A stretch of DNA of 64,000 nt from Paraburkholderia edwinii (GTDB lineage: Bacteria > Pseudomonadota > Gammaproteobacteria > Burkholderiales > Burkholderiaceae), in assembly GCF_019428685.1 (NCBI RefSeq), contig NZ_CP080096.1, positions 372,001-436,000 on the forward strand. Reading direction: 5' to 3'. A program made the position numbers and the translations under genes. Under the pieces are notes generated by a model. It saw nothing but the letters and a program-made list of their open reading frames with translations, made no database searches and was not told the origin of the DNA. Shown here one piece after another: positions 1-8,942 of the stretch. The first letter of the stretch is position 1. Each line of letters begins with the position of its first letter.

Positions 1-32
1 CGCCGGGCATCCGCTGTAGTCTGGACTGCTGC

Positions 33-986
33 CTACCTGTGCGCCTGGCGAAACGCCATCGGCGATACGCCGAAGGTCTCCTTGAACACGCGGCTAAAGT
101 GCGCGGCATCGCTGAAGCCCCAGCTAAACGCGATATCGGTGATGCTGCGGCGGCTGCGCGGATCCGCGAGTTCCGTCCGGCACCTGGCGAGACGCCGGGA
201 GCGGCACCAGCCCGCCACGGTCAGTTGCCGCTCGTTGAAGGCCCGCTGCAGATATCGAACCGAAACGCCGAAGCGGCTGGCGATCGCGACCGGTGTCAGT
301 TCAGGATCGTCAAGCCGTTGCTCCATATAGCGCATCACGCGCGACAAAAATTCGTCCTTCGGCGACGCGGCGCTTTCGCGCACGCGTACGGCGATCGTCG
401 ACGCGAGCAGATCCAATGTGGTGTCGATGCAGGACGCGAGCGGCTCGGTGCCGCGTTCGATTACGTCATCCGCGAGCGTCGTCATCCAGCTTCCGAGCAG
501 TGCGCCGACCGGGCTGCCCGCTTCGATGCGCAATCCGTCGTAGGAAATCGCTTTTGGAACCACCTGCTGGAAATGTTGAAGCGGCACCACCATGCAAAGC
601 TTACGGAACGGTTCGGGCATCGCGAATCTTGCCTGGTAGCCGCTAAACCAGAACGCGATATCGCCCGGTGCGATCACGGTGAGGGCGCCGTTGCGCTCGT
701 AGATCGTTCGGCCCGCGCGCTGATAGGTGATGCCGATAAACGCATCGATGTCCCGGTTCAACTGCCGCTCGCCGCGTAGCGCGGCAAGCGGAGCGCCCGA
801 CACGGACAGTGCCCTGATCCGGCCTACGTTTCGCTGCACGAGGTTTACTGAAGGCGGCGGCGCTGCATCGATCAGACAGACGTCCCAGCTGACATGGTCG
901 ATATGCATGGCGTGGTGGAGTTCGTCGCCCTCGAAGTGCAGGTGAGGCGCGGTGGCTGCATCAGCGGTACTGAGTGGTTCGTCCAT
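33..986 (-). CDS. AraC family transcriptional regulator
   Basis: A 317-residue one-component regulator. The C-terminal ~100 residues carry the double helix-turn-helix of the AraC/XylS family: a first helix-turn-helix around IASRFGVSVRYLQRAF and the conserved second one around ITDIAFSWGFSDAAHFSRVFKETFG, ending in SPMAFRQ. The N-terminal ~200 residues resemble the AraC-binding-like domain used for effector sensing. The frame stays open much further upstream, but the family homology begins near MDEPLSTADA, so I place the ATG at 986. It is divergent from the alpha/beta hydrolase at 1212, with 225 bp between them, so it probably controls that gene. The effector is unknown. Confidence 0.85.
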   Translation of the reverse strand: MDEPLSTADAATAPHLHFEGDELHHAMHIDHVSWDVCLIDAAPPPSVNLVQRNVGRIRALSVSGAPLAALRGERQLNRDIDAFIGITYQRAGRTIYERNGALTVIAPGDIAFWFSGYQARFAMPEPFRKLCMVVPLQHFQQVVPKAISYDGLRIEAGSPVGALLGSWMTTLADDVIERGTEPLASCIDTTLDLLASTIAVRVRESAASPKDEFLSRVMRYMEQRLDDPELTPVAIASRFGVSVRYLQRAFNERQLTVAGWCRSRRLARCRTELADPRSRRSITDIAFSWGFSDAAHFSRVFKETFGVSPMAFRQAHR

Positions 987-1211
987 CGAGGCTTCATTCG
1001 AACTGCGGAAGGAGCGGCAAATCATCCTAATACACGTGCCGATCGGAAACCGCGAGAAACCACGAGAAATCGTACACGCTTCGCACATTTCGCCGGCCCT
1101 TCGCATCTGGCGCACCCGCAAAAGTGTGCGGACGCGCCACGACATGCGGCAGAACAGCTCTCTAACTAACATTTCGACAACGTTAAATTTTCGAGTCGAT
1201 ACGGACAACAC

Positions 1212-2162
1212 ATGACCGGCAAATTTCATGAAGATGGTCAGAAACCTAGCGGCAGCGTGCCACCGTTTGGCGACGAGCCGTCGACGCAAGCGGTCAAGCT
1301 GCCGTTTGTTCTTGTGCATGGCGGCTGGTGGGGCGCCTGGTCTTTTGAACGACTGATTCCCTTGCTCATGAGCCGCGGCCATGCAGCCCTTGCGCGAGAC
1401 CTTCCGGGGCATGGACTCAACGCGCGATTTCCGTCGTCGTATATGCGTCGCCCGATGGAACGGGCATCCTTTGAAAGCGAGCAATCACCGAATGCGCAAT
1501 TCACGAGAGACGAATACGTCGATGCGATTCTCGGCGCGATTGATTGCGTGAGTGCATTTGGTAACGGCCAGGTCGTACTCGTCGGACACAGCATGTCTGG
1601 AGCGCTGATATCCATGGTGGCCGAGCGTTGTCCCGAACGCATCGCGAAGCTCGTCTATCTCTCGGCATTCATGCCGCGGACCGGCACCGCGATTGTCGAC
1701 TATATCCATGCACCGGAGAACGAAGGTCAGCTGATTCCCCTTTTGTTTACAGGCGATCCTGCCGCGACGGGCGCATTGCGCATCGATCATCGTGCCGACG
1801 ATCTGGCGTCGCGCGAAACCGGACGGCGTGCATTCTGTGGCGACATGAGCGAGGGGGGCTATCACGCCCTCGTCAATCTGACGACTCCCGACGAAGCGGC
1901 CGCACCCATGGCAACGCCGGTCCAGACCACCGTGGAACGATGGGGCAGCGTGGAACGCCACTACATCATGTGTCTGCAAGATTATGCGATCCGGCCGGCG
2001 ATGCAGCGGCGCTTCGTTGAGGAAGCCGACGCGTTTGTTCCGCAACGGCCTACTGTCGTGCACAGCCTCGATGCGAGCCACGGCGCCGTTGTTTCGCAAC
2101 CGGGCGCGCTAGCGGAACTGCTAGTGGACATTGCAAACGGCGACATGCTGTCGCAGCCCTAA
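1212..2162 (+). CDS. alpha/beta hydrolase (esterase-like)
   Basis: A 316-residue cytoplasmic alpha/beta-hydrolase; no signal peptide is evident. The oxyanion region VLVHGGWWGAWSF comes early, the nucleophile elbow is GHSMSG (Ser in the centre), and a candidate catalytic His lies in LDASHGAVVSQP near the C-terminus. The pattern resembles the EstC/hydroxynitrile-lyase/salicylate-binding-protein branch of small carboxylesterases. Substrate cannot be read from the sequence. The ATG at 1212 follows an AT-rich leader. An AraC regulator is divergently oriented upstream, and nnrS follows about 70 bp downstream but behind its own regulatory box, so co-transcription is not implied. Confidence 0.85.
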   Translation: MTGKFHEDGQKPSGSVPPFGDEPSTQAVKLPFVLVHGGWWGAWSFERLIPLLMSRGHAALARDLPGHGLNARFPSSYMRRPMERASFESEQSPNAQFTRDEYVDAILGAIDCVSAFGNGQVVLVGHSMSGALISMVAERCPERIAKLVYLSAFMPRTGTAIVDYIHAPENEGQLIPLLFTGDPAATGALRIDHRADDLASRETGRRAFCGDMSEGGYHALVNLTTPDEAAAPMATPVQTTVERWGSVERHYIMCLQDYAIRPAMQRRFVEEADAFVPQRPTVVHSLDASHGAVVSQPGALAELLVDIANGDMLSQP

Positions 2163-2194
2163 GGGAACACTATCATTGCGTCCCTGCGCGCTAT

Positions 2195-2217
2195 AACATG
2201 CATTAAACGTGCATGTT
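2195..2217. promoter_or_regulatory. Putative NsrR-type nitric oxide operator upstream of nnrS
   Basis: A 23-bp inverted repeat, AACATGCA-N7-TGCATGTT, ends 14 bp before the nnrS ATG. Its ATGCAT half-sites, spacing and total length match the known proteobacterial NsrR box layout (AAGATGCATTT half-sites). The location so close to the start suggests it overlaps the core promoter, as expected for a repressor. That NsrR is the binder is inference; no nsrR gene is in this window. Confidence 0.7.
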
Positions 2218-2231
2218 GTGCGGGAGGCGGG

Positions 2232-3419
2232 ATGAAGATCGACGACCCTGCGACGAACGGCTTGCCGGGCTTGCCGGTCCTGAGACTTGGTTTCCGGCCG
2301 TTCTACCTGGGCGGTGCGTGCTTTGGCGTGGTCGCCATGCTGCTCTGGCTCGTCACCCTGCACGGTCACCCTCTCGCGGGCCGCTCACCAGCGATAAGCG
2401 GCATGCTCTGGCATGCGCACGAAATGGTCTTTGGGTTTGCCGCCGCGATCGTCGTCGGCTTCCTGCTGACGGCCGTGCGCGCCTGGACCTCGCTCGACAC
2501 ACCGCGTGGCGCGTCGCTCGCGTGGTTGTGGCTGTTATGGGCCGCAGGTCGCGTGCTTATCTGGTCCGGGCCGGAACCGATCGCCGCGGTTGTCGATTCC
2601 GCGTTTCTGCCCGTTGCGGCCATCGTGCTGTTGCGTGTGCTGATCGCCGCGCACAATCGACACAATATTTTTCTGCCCGTCGCATTGGCATTGTTCGGGT
2701 TGCTCAATGCGCTATCGCACTGGTGGGCGTGGCACGGGCGTATCGACCTTTCCTTGCATATGGTTTATGCGGCAACGGGGCTCGTGATTCTCTTCGTTAC
2801 CGTTATCGCGGGGCGCGTGGTGCCGATGTTCACGATGAACGCCATGCCCGGCTTTTCGATCAGGCGCTGGAAGACTGTCGAGGCGCTTGTTGTCCCCGTG
2901 GTACTCCTGACCTTCGTTGCGGAGCTGGCCAATGCGCCGCCCTTATTGACCGCTTCCTGTGCAGGCGCAGCCGCGTTGATCCATGGCATCAGGGTGGCGG
3001 GATGGCATTCATGGCGGACCGGTTCGCGCCCGATTCTCTGGATCCTGCATGTCGCCTATGCGTGGATTCCAGTCGGCTTTGCGATGCTCGCGCTCGCATC
3101 CCTTGGCGTCGTGCAGCATTCGCTTGCGATTCACGCCTTGACGGTCGGCGCGATTGGATGCGCAATCATTGGAATGATTACGCGTACCGCCCTTGGCCAT
3201 ACCGGACGTCCGCTTGTCGCAGGCCGTGCAGAAATTGCGAGCTACGTGCTGATGATCGTTGCCGTGGTGGTGCGTATCTTCGGGCCGTGGTTCGCCGCAA
3301 GCGCGAGTGCTTTCTGGATCGACATAGCCGGCGCGTGCTGGTGCGCGGCATTGGTCCTTTACCTGATCAAGTACGTGCCCTTCCTCACCCAACCCCGCAC
3401 GGATGGCAAAGCGGGTTAG
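2232..3419 (+). CDS. nnrS: NnrS family protein (NO-response heme/copper membrane protein)
   Basis: A 395-residue integral membrane protein with about 12 hydrophobic segments, the usual size and topology of NnrS. It opens with LRLGFRPFYLGG and contains WHAHEMVFGF and GRVVPMFT, all NnrS family signatures; the family is known to bind heme and copper and to protect against nitric oxide stress. The ATG at 2232 has a strong purine-rich ribosome site (GGGAGGCGGG). The gene lies behind an NsrR-type box and ends before a good intrinsic terminator, so it is probably a single-gene, NO-inducible unit. Together with norR/hmp at the other end of the window it belongs to the nitrosative stress repertoire. 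Confidence 0.92.
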   Translation: MKIDDPATNGLPGLPVLRLGFRPFYLGGACFGVVAMLLWLVTLHGHPLAGRSPAISGMLWHAHEMVFGFAAAIVVGFLLTAVRAWTSLDTPRGASLAWLWLLWAAGRVLIWSGPEPIAAVVDSAFLPVAAIVLLRVLIAAHNRHNIFLPVALALFGLLNALSHWWAWHGRIDLSLHMVYAATGLVILFVTVIAGRVVPMFTMNAMPGFSIRRWKTVEALVVPVVLLTFVAELANAPPLLTASCAGAAALIHGIRVAGWHSWRTGSRPILWILHVAYAWIPVGFAMLALASLGVVQHSLAIHALTVGAIGCAIIGMITRTALGHTGRPLVAGRAEIASYVLMIVAVVVRIFGPWFAASASAFWIDIAGACWCAALVLYLIKYVPFLTQPRTDGKAG

Positions 3420-3461
3420 GTACTTTGGTCCGCCAACTTTGAACTCGCGACAAACTTGATT

Positions 3462-3496
3462 CAGAGCATTCTTGATGATGCTCTGCGGATTTTTTT
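3462..3496 (+). terminator. Intrinsic terminator after nnrS
   Basis: Arms CAGAGCAT (3462-3469) and ATGCTCTG (3478-3485) form a perfect 8-bp stem with an 8-nt loop, followed by CGGA and seven T residues (3490-3496). It lies 43 bp past the nnrS stop and before the ribosome site of the next gene. Confidence 0.8.
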
Positions 3497-3572
3497 ACAC
3501 TATTTTTGCGCCTCGCCGACTAGCCTAGCGACGGTCGAAACACTGCATTGGACCCTTGAAGGAGGTATCGCA

Positions 3573-4568
3573 GTGAGTGACCCGATAGACGAAAACACCT
3601 GGAATGGCAGGCGCATGTGTCGTGATGAATGGATCGACGTGATGTCGTCGATAGGCTTGCAGTACCGGTTCGATTCCTCCCGCGCCGGAGCGTCGATACA
3701 TAGTAGTGCGTATGCCGGGCGCAGCGCCGTCGTGAACCTCGATATCGCGTGGCAGTCGGTCTCGCCTATCATGCAACACGGCGACGGCGACGATCTCTTT
3801 GTGCAAGTGGTAAATAGCGGCACGAGGTGGATCGAACAGCGCGGGCAGACCGTCGCGCTCGGGCCCGGCGATGTGGCCGTACTCGACCCGCTGACCTGGT
3901 ACAACGCAACGGTGCGCGAACGGACAAGCCTGTCGATCCTGCGCATCCCGAGGTCGGCATTGCGCGATCGCGGGATGCGTCACCGCTTTCCGATGGTGTG
4001 TTGTCCGAATCCGTCGTCGGCGGATGTTTGCGCGACACGCGACTTCGTGCTTTACCTCGCCGCGAACGCAGGCAAGGCGAGCAAAGAATTATTCGCGCGG
4101 CTTGGCGAGCAGTGTCTCGATCTAATGGACGTGCTGGTTTACGACCGCAGCGAATCTTTGCCTGCGCGCTCGAATGAAGTCACGGTATTGCGCGCGAAGC
4201 AACTGATCTCCCGTCATTTCGCCAACCACGACCTGAGCGCTGGACGCATCGCAGCCGAGCTCAGCATGTCGACCAGCAGCCTGCGTCGTGCGTTGCAGGC
4301 CCACGGGCTATCGGCAATGGACTATGCGTCGTCGGTGCGCCTCGAGCATGCGGCGCGACGGCTTCGCGTCGGCGCATCGCATGGCTTGATCAAGGCAATT
4401 TCGTATCAGTGCGGCTTCAAGAGCCAGGCGCACTTTTGTCGCCTGTTCAAGGCTCGTTATGGGATGACGCCGCGTGAGTATTCCGTATGTCACGGAATGG
4501 CGAGCTGCGAGACGGCGCAGATGATGGAAACGAGTGGTACGGCAAATAGGGAGAAGTCAGAATTCTAA
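3573..4568 (+). CDS. AraC family transcriptional regulator
   Basis: A 331-residue AraC/XylS regulator. N-terminal ~200 residues look like an AraC-binding-like sensor domain (ESP-like segments such as GQTVALGPGDVAVLDP). The C-terminal DNA-binding domain includes LSAGRIAAELSMSTSSLRRAL and IKAISYQCGFKSQAHFCRLFKARYG, then MTPREY. The reading frame is open from 3456, but a textbook ribosome site AAGGAGG seven bases before a GTG at 3573 and the terminator upstream make GTG 3573 the likely start. It resembles the FeaR-type subgroup by layout, which is only a guess. It converges with cdiB (16 bp between stops), so its target is not evident from position. Confidence 0.85.
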   Translation: MSDPIDENTWNGRRMCRDEWIDVMSSIGLQYRFDSSRAGASIHSSAYAGRSAVVNLDIAWQSVSPIMQHGDGDDLFVQVVNSGTRWIEQRGQTVALGPGDVAVLDPLTWYNATVRERTSLSILRIPRSALRDRGMRHRFPMVCCPNPSSADVCATRDFVLYLAANAGKASKELFARLGEQCLDLMDVLVYDRSESLPARSNEVTVLRAKQLISRHFANHDLSAGRIAAELSMSTSSLRRALQAHGLSAMDYASSVRLEHAARRLRVGASHGLIKAISYQCGFKSQAHFCRLFKARYGMTPREYSVCHGMASCETAQMMETSGTANREKSEF

Positions 4569-4584
4569 AGACGCTTTCCGCATT

Positions 4585-6345
4585 TCAAAACTGCGCCGTC
4601 AACTGAAATCCGAACGTCACGCGCGCAGTATCGAAATCTTTTGGCTTGTACACCGGCGTGCCCGCAAAGAGATCGTACGCATAGGCGCCGAAGCGCGTCT
4701 GCACTGAGCCGCGCACACCAATCACAGCGCCGGCAAGCTGAGTGCCCGCAAGAAACTCGGTGCTCGGTCCATACAGATGTCCGTAGTCGAGGCCGACGTA
4801 TAACGACTGCCCTGTCTGCGCGATCGGCACCTGCAGCTCGTTACGCCAGTAAAAGCCGCGTTCGGCCGCGAGCATCGTTTCGCCGTCGAAACCGCGCACC
4901 GTGTAGCGGCTGCCGATCGCGAGATCATCGATATAGAACAGCAAGTCGTTCGTGTACTGGCCGTGCACGGTTGTGACATAGCGCAGGTTCTGGCTCGCGA
5001 CGGAGAATGGCACCGATAGGTTCGCGTCGAGCACCGCCATGTGATAGCGGTATGTCGGACCACCTTCAGGTGAAGTATCGGGCGTTGCGCCGAGCCAGCC
5101 GATCCCCTGCCTGTAAGCGAGCGTCCCGTCGAACTGTGCCGCACCGAAATAATGACGATCGGTCACACCGGCCTCGACGAATGTGTTGTCGCGGCGCTGC
5201 TGCTCGATTTCCGTGTCGTCGATAAAGCTCGCGCCCCAGCGTTTCGTCAGCTGGAACTCGACACCGAATACATCGTTCTGCGTGCGGCTCAGCACGCGCT
5301 GCAGCTTCGCGCCGAGCGTCTGCTGATTACCGCTCGAGACGAAGGTCTGATTTACGCCGGCGATCTGCTGGTAGTAGGTGTTTGCGTTGCCGGATACGGT
5401 GGCGGTCCAGTAGCCCCACGGCACCGAATAGAAGCTGTTGAAGCCGTGCGAGCCGAGTCCCTTGTCGCCGAATTCGAGATCCTGATTGGCGCCGATGTTG
5501 AAGAGGTCGTTCAGACCGAGCGGGTTGTCGATGCCGAGCGAGAGATTGCCTTGCAGCTTGCCGGTCGCGCGCTGTCCGGAGTTGTCGACGGATGCGACGA
5601 CGGTCCATGGTTTCGTGCGCTTGACGCTGATGACCACATCGCTTTCGCTCGGGACGTTGGCCGGTTCGATCTTCATGTCGACATCCTGGCTCGGGACGCG
5701 CTTCATCTGCTCAAGGCCTTGCTCGAGATCGCGAAGGTTCAGGACGTCACCGCCGCGAGCGGGGAAGGCTGATTTCCATGTGCCGCGGGTGTTAGGGTCG
5801 GCGTAGCGGAGTTCGCGGATCACGCCTGGGATGAGCGACAGATGCAATGTGCCTTGCGCCAGGTCTTGCTCGGGGATCAGTACGCGCGTCGTGACGTAGC
5901 CTCGATTCAGGATCCGTTGCGATAGGCCTTTGACGATGAGTTCGACACCTTGTTTACCGATGCATTGGCCGCTGTAGTGGTCGAGCCATTCGCGGGCGAA
6001 GGCGAAGCGATCTTGTGGCAGTGCGGATGCGCCTTGGGCGCGGACTTCGTCCGGTAACGTGGGTGGGACGTCGAGTGCGAATGATTTGACTTCGAAGCAA
6101 GGGTGTTCGATTGGTAGCTTTGGATAAGGCTCGGCCGATGGGGCGGTGGAGCGTACCGTAGGCGCGTTTAGTGTGCGTTCGCGCTCGGCCGCTTCGCGCT
6201 GCTGGTCGATTAGCTGCTGCGGCTGGACGGTGCTGCGGGCGGCGTTGGCGAGGTCGGGCGGTGGCGGTGGCGTTTGTGCGAATGCGCCAACTGAAACTAC
6301 GGTAAGTCCGGCGGACAGCATTGCTGCGATGTGTGGCGACTGCAT
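4585..6345 (-). CDS. cdiB: TpsB outer membrane transporter of the CDI/hemagglutinin locus (CdiB)
   Basis: A 586-residue ShlB/FhaC/HecB-family pore that exports the large TpsA partner across the outer membrane. It has a signal peptide ending near GAFAQ, a Pro-rich N-terminal helix segment (PPPPPDLANA), a Gln/Arg/Glu-rich stretch, the POTRA region from about residue 80 (HPCFEVKSF) to 245, and a C-terminal 16-strand beta-barrel ending in a phenylalanine (QLTAQF). The conserved L6-loop motif VRGF is present in SRYTVRGFDGE. It is the last gene of the minus-strand locus, six genes and about 5 kb away from cdiAI, rather than directly after cdiI as in the usual Burkholderia order. Confidence 0.92.
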   Translation of the reverse strand: MQSPHIAAMLSAGLTVVSVGAFAQTPPPPPDLANAARSTVQPQQLIDQQREAAERERTLNAPTVRSTAPSAEPYPKLPIEHPCFEVKSFALDVPPTLPDEVRAQGASALPQDRFAFAREWLDHYSGQCIGKQGVELIVKGLSQRILNRGYVTTRVLIPEQDLAQGTLHLSLIPGVIRELRYADPNTRGTWKSAFPARGGDVLNLRDLEQGLEQMKRVPSQDVDMKIEPANVPSESDVVISVKRTKPWTVVASVDNSGQRATGKLQGNLSLGIDNPLGLNDLFNIGANQDLEFGDKGLGSHGFNSFYSVPWGYWTATVSGNANTYYQQIAGVNQTFVSSGNQQTLGAKLQRVLSRTQNDVFGVEFQLTKRWGASFIDDTEIEQQRRDNTFVEAGVTDRHYFGAAQFDGTLAYRQGIGWLGATPDTSPEGGPTYRYHMAVLDANLSVPFSVASQNLRYVTTVHGQYTNDLLFYIDDLAIGSRYTVRGFDGETMLAAERGFYWRNELQVPIAQTGQSLYVGLDYGHLYGPSTEFLAGTQLAGAVIGVRGSVQTRFGAYAYDLFAGTPVYKPKDFDTARVTFGFQLTAQF

Positions 6346-6414
6346 TGTTTTCGTTCTCTATCGTGCGCTTATCTGATGCTCATCATCCCGTTGACTACGA
6401 GCTTCCTCGCTGCG

Positions 6415-7992
6415 CTAGTTACCCGGAAGAAAAGGCGCGTTGACGTTAAACACGCCCAGCCCAACGTATCCAGGCGGCTCTGGCGCGAGCTCGATGTCCT
6501 TCCCCACCCTCCAGGAGGCAGCCGCTGCTTTTGCCTGCCTAATCTGATCGCGAGTGAGATAAACAGCATTCTGAGGTAGCGTCTTTTTGGCGAACTCATA
6601 CCCGCGTGTCGCAGAGAGAGTCTCCCAAGCGTAGCCTCGACGCAAGTCCTTCTGGACGCCGGAGCCAGTCATGTAAGCCCAACCGAGTTCGAACTGTGCG
6701 TCGCTGACACCCGCGATTGCGGCTGGCTTCAGCCATCTAGCCGCCAGCACGTAGTCCTTAGGCACACGTGTGCCGTGCTGATAAAGCGACCCGTACAATG
6801 CTTGCGCATTCGCGCTACCGCGCTCTGCCGCGAACCGTATCCAGTCAAGACCTTCCCGGTCGTTCCGTGCGACGCCTTCGCCCAGCAGCAGCATTCGACC
6901 TGTTTTAACCTGCGCATCAGGGTTGCCATGTTCGGCTGCCTTTCGATACCAGACATATGCAGTCGTCGTATTCTTCTCGACACCGGCTCCGCGCTCGTAC
7001 AAAAACCCGACGCCCGATTCTCCGACGGCAATGCCTAGTGCGGCAGCGCGCCGGTACCAGTCCATGGCGGCCTTATAGTCCGGTTTACCGTCGATGCCCT
7101 TATACAGCAGCCCCGCAAGCTCGGCGAACGCATTTGGCTCGCCTGCATCCGCGGCCTTGCGAAACCAGCCAAGCGCTATTGACTCGTTTATCGCGACGCC
7201 ATACCCGCGCTCATAGCAGCGCCCCAAATTTGTGTATCCATAGGGAACGTTGGCATCAGCCGCTTTGCGATAGTGAAGCAGCGCACGATCATAGTCGATC
7301 GGCACCCCAGGGGCACCAGACTCGTAGACTGCGCCGATATTGTTTTCTGCGGTGACTGCGCCCAGTGCTCGAGCTTTCTCAAAGAACTTGAGTGCTTGCG
7401 CAGCGTCTCGTGAAACACCGGTTCCATTCAGATACATTGAACCCAGATTATTAGCCGCAGTAGCGTCTTTGTCCGCCGCGAGACTAAGCCAATGCATTGC
7501 CTGCGCATTGTCACGCGGAACGCCTAGTCCCCACGTATACAGCACGCCGAGTCCGGCCTGAGCGAGGGGCTGTCCCCGCTCGGCATACTTGCGAAAGACA
7601 GCGACTGCATTCGGATATTTCTCTCTATCCGTCTGGCCGAACATATACCATGAGGCGAGACCAATTTCGCCTTCCTCCGCCCCTACATCGGCTGCACGCT
7701 TGAATAGAGTGAAAGCACCGGCTGTATCGCGCGGCATACCGACTCCGTACATCATCATCGTGCCGAGATCGGCTTGAGCGCGCGGATCCCCTGCGGACGC
7801 AAGACTGCGCAATTCCGTAGCGGCATCGGCAACTCGATATTCCAGAAGCGCTCGCTCGGCGGACTCGACATCGGCGTGTGCGAATCGAGTTCCAACCGCC
7901 GAGCAAAGCACAAAAGAAATAGCAACGCTCTGACTAACAAAGCGGTAGATGGTCGATCTATGCATAGCCTTGAAAGGGTGATTAAAATTCAT
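6415..7992 (-). CDS. Exported Sel1-repeat protein
   Basis: About 525 residues: a signal peptide (hydrophobic SQSVAISFVLCSAVG, cleavage near AHADVES) followed by about eleven to twelve Sel1-like repeats of ~36 residues, recognisable by repeated A..LG..Y..G.GV..D...A..W...AA. blocks, ending with a short non-repeat tail. Sel1 arrays are alpha-solenoid protein-binding scaffolds, often periplasmic; some are immunity proteins for type VI lipase effectors. It lies 69 bp upstream of cdiB and is probably co-transcribed. Role here is unknown; periplasmic immunity or a TPS assembly factor are both possible. Start is uncertain among GTG 8001, ATG 7992 and ATG 7965; none has a strong ribosome site. Confidence 0.8.
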   Translation of the reverse strand: MNFNHPFKAMHRSTIYRFVSQSVAISFVLCSAVGTRFAHADVESAERALLEYRVADAATELRSLASAGDPRAQADLGTMMMYGVGMPRDTAGAFTLFKRAADVGAEEGEIGLASWYMFGQTDREKYPNAVAVFRKYAERGQPLAQAGLGVLYTWGLGVPRDNAQAMHWLSLAADKDATAANNLGSMYLNGTGVSRDAAQALKFFEKARALGAVTAENNIGAVYESGAPGVPIDYDRALLHYRKAADANVPYGYTNLGRCYERGYGVAINESIALGWFRKAADAGEPNAFAELAGLLYKGIDGKPDYKAAMDWYRRAAALGIAVGESGVGFLYERGAGVEKNTTTAYVWYRKAAEHGNPDAQVKTGRMLLLGEGVARNDREGLDWIRFAAERGSANAQALYGSLYQHGTRVPKDYVLAARWLKPAAIAGVSDAQFELGWAYMTGSGVQKDLRRGYAWETLSATRGYEFAKKTLPQNAVYLTRDQIRQAKAAAASWRVGKDIELAPEPPGYVGLGVFNVNAPFLPGN

Positions 7993-8008
7993 ACGACGCA
8001 CGAAGCGT

Positions 8009-8899
8009 TCATGAAAAATCAGGAAGATTCAAGGTTGCGCGCGGAGGTCTGGATCCGCGTATAAATTGATCTGCAATACCAATGACAAAAAAAACCATCA
8101 TTAATGCACCACTCCATAGAATTGAAAAGACATGAGCAGGTGCACCAGGTAGATTTGCGAGCGGTTGCCAGTAAGGTAAATAGCCAATCAAGGCATTTGC
8201 CATTGCAGCAGCAGAAACGCCGAGCGCGATGCCTGCGCGCCAGCGGCGGCTCTCTCTGGGCGAAAGCACAAGGCCGGCTGCAAGTAAAACGGCGCTGACC
8301 GGAAAATCAAGCAAGCTCGGAACTTTGTACTGGAAAAATACATCCACTCCTCCGCCGACAAAGGACGCAACATAGGCACGGTAGAGAAGCGCTGCGGCGC
8401 CGATCAGACATGCAACTGAGAACACATCGCGAGCGCCGATTCGTTGGTCCGCAGGTTGTTCGGCAAAATATCTGGAGCCTCTGCGGCCACAAAGTACAGC
8501 GAGCATTGCGACGCACGCGGGCACCGCGCTCAGCGCGAGCGCGCCCGGAGACACAGCAAAATAAAACGCAATAGCGACGATGGCGGTCGTCATATACAGC
8601 GCACGCCCCCAGCGTTTGCGCCTCATCATAAGTAATCCGGCAACTATCTGAATCAACGAACATAGCGCTGCTACTAACCACGCCGCACGTTCCGATGAAG
8701 TGTAGAGATTGTTCAGCTCTCGCCATCCGATCGAACGGTAGCTGATCAATGCAAGAATGCTCGATACCGATTGAAGTATCAGTACGTAGATTGCGATGCG
8801 CACGCTGGTGTGACGTTGTTGCATGAATTCTTTCTTAGCGAAAAGACGAATTATCGGCGTCGCGATTTCTGATTGCGCCGTCGTGATGTGATGCGCCAT
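8009..8899 (-). CDS. Multi-pass inner membrane protein of unknown function
   Basis: Up to 296 residues with about seven to eight hydrophobic segments (for example IAIYVLILQSVSSILALI, AAWLVAALCSLIQIVAGLLMM, FSVACLIGAAALLYRAYV, GALMMVFFVIGIADQFI). I recognise no family. The first 25 residues before MQQRHTSV are polar and the ATG at 8899 lacks a ribosome site, so the start may be 8824 (271 residues), which has a weak AAGAAAG upstream. The gene ends 8-17 bp before the Sel1-repeat gene and is probably co-transcribed with it. Base composition is lower in GC than the flanking cdiA and acylase genes. It could be an orphan membrane immunity protein, by analogy with cargo of polymorphic-toxin loci; this is inference only. 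Confidence 0.65.
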   Translation of the reverse strand: MAHHITTAQSEIATPIIRLFAKKEFMQQRHTSVRIAIYVLILQSVSSILALISYRSIGWRELNNLYTSSERAAWLVAALCSLIQIVAGLLMMRRKRWGRALYMTTAIVAIAFYFAVSPGALALSAVPACVAMLAVLCGRRGSRYFAEQPADQRIGARDVFSVACLIGAAALLYRAYVASFVGGGVDVFFQYKVPSLLDFPVSAVLLAAGLVLSPRESRRWRAGIALGVSAAAMANALIGYLPYWQPLANLPGAPAHVFSILWSGALMMVFFVIGIADQFIRGSRPPRATLNLPDFS

Positions 8900-8942
8900 C
8901 GTTTAAAAATCACCCGTTTAGCCGTCGATGGCGTGAATCGCA

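Noticed and set aside
987..1484. N-terminal extension of the first AraC regulator
   Set aside because: It is Arg/Cys-rich, runs through the promoter region and into the divergent hydrolase gene; homology starts at 986.
2213..3442. 409-codon frame overlapping nnrS in another phase
   Set aside because: Arg/Cys/His-rich shadow frame; nnrS has the family motifs and the ribosome site.
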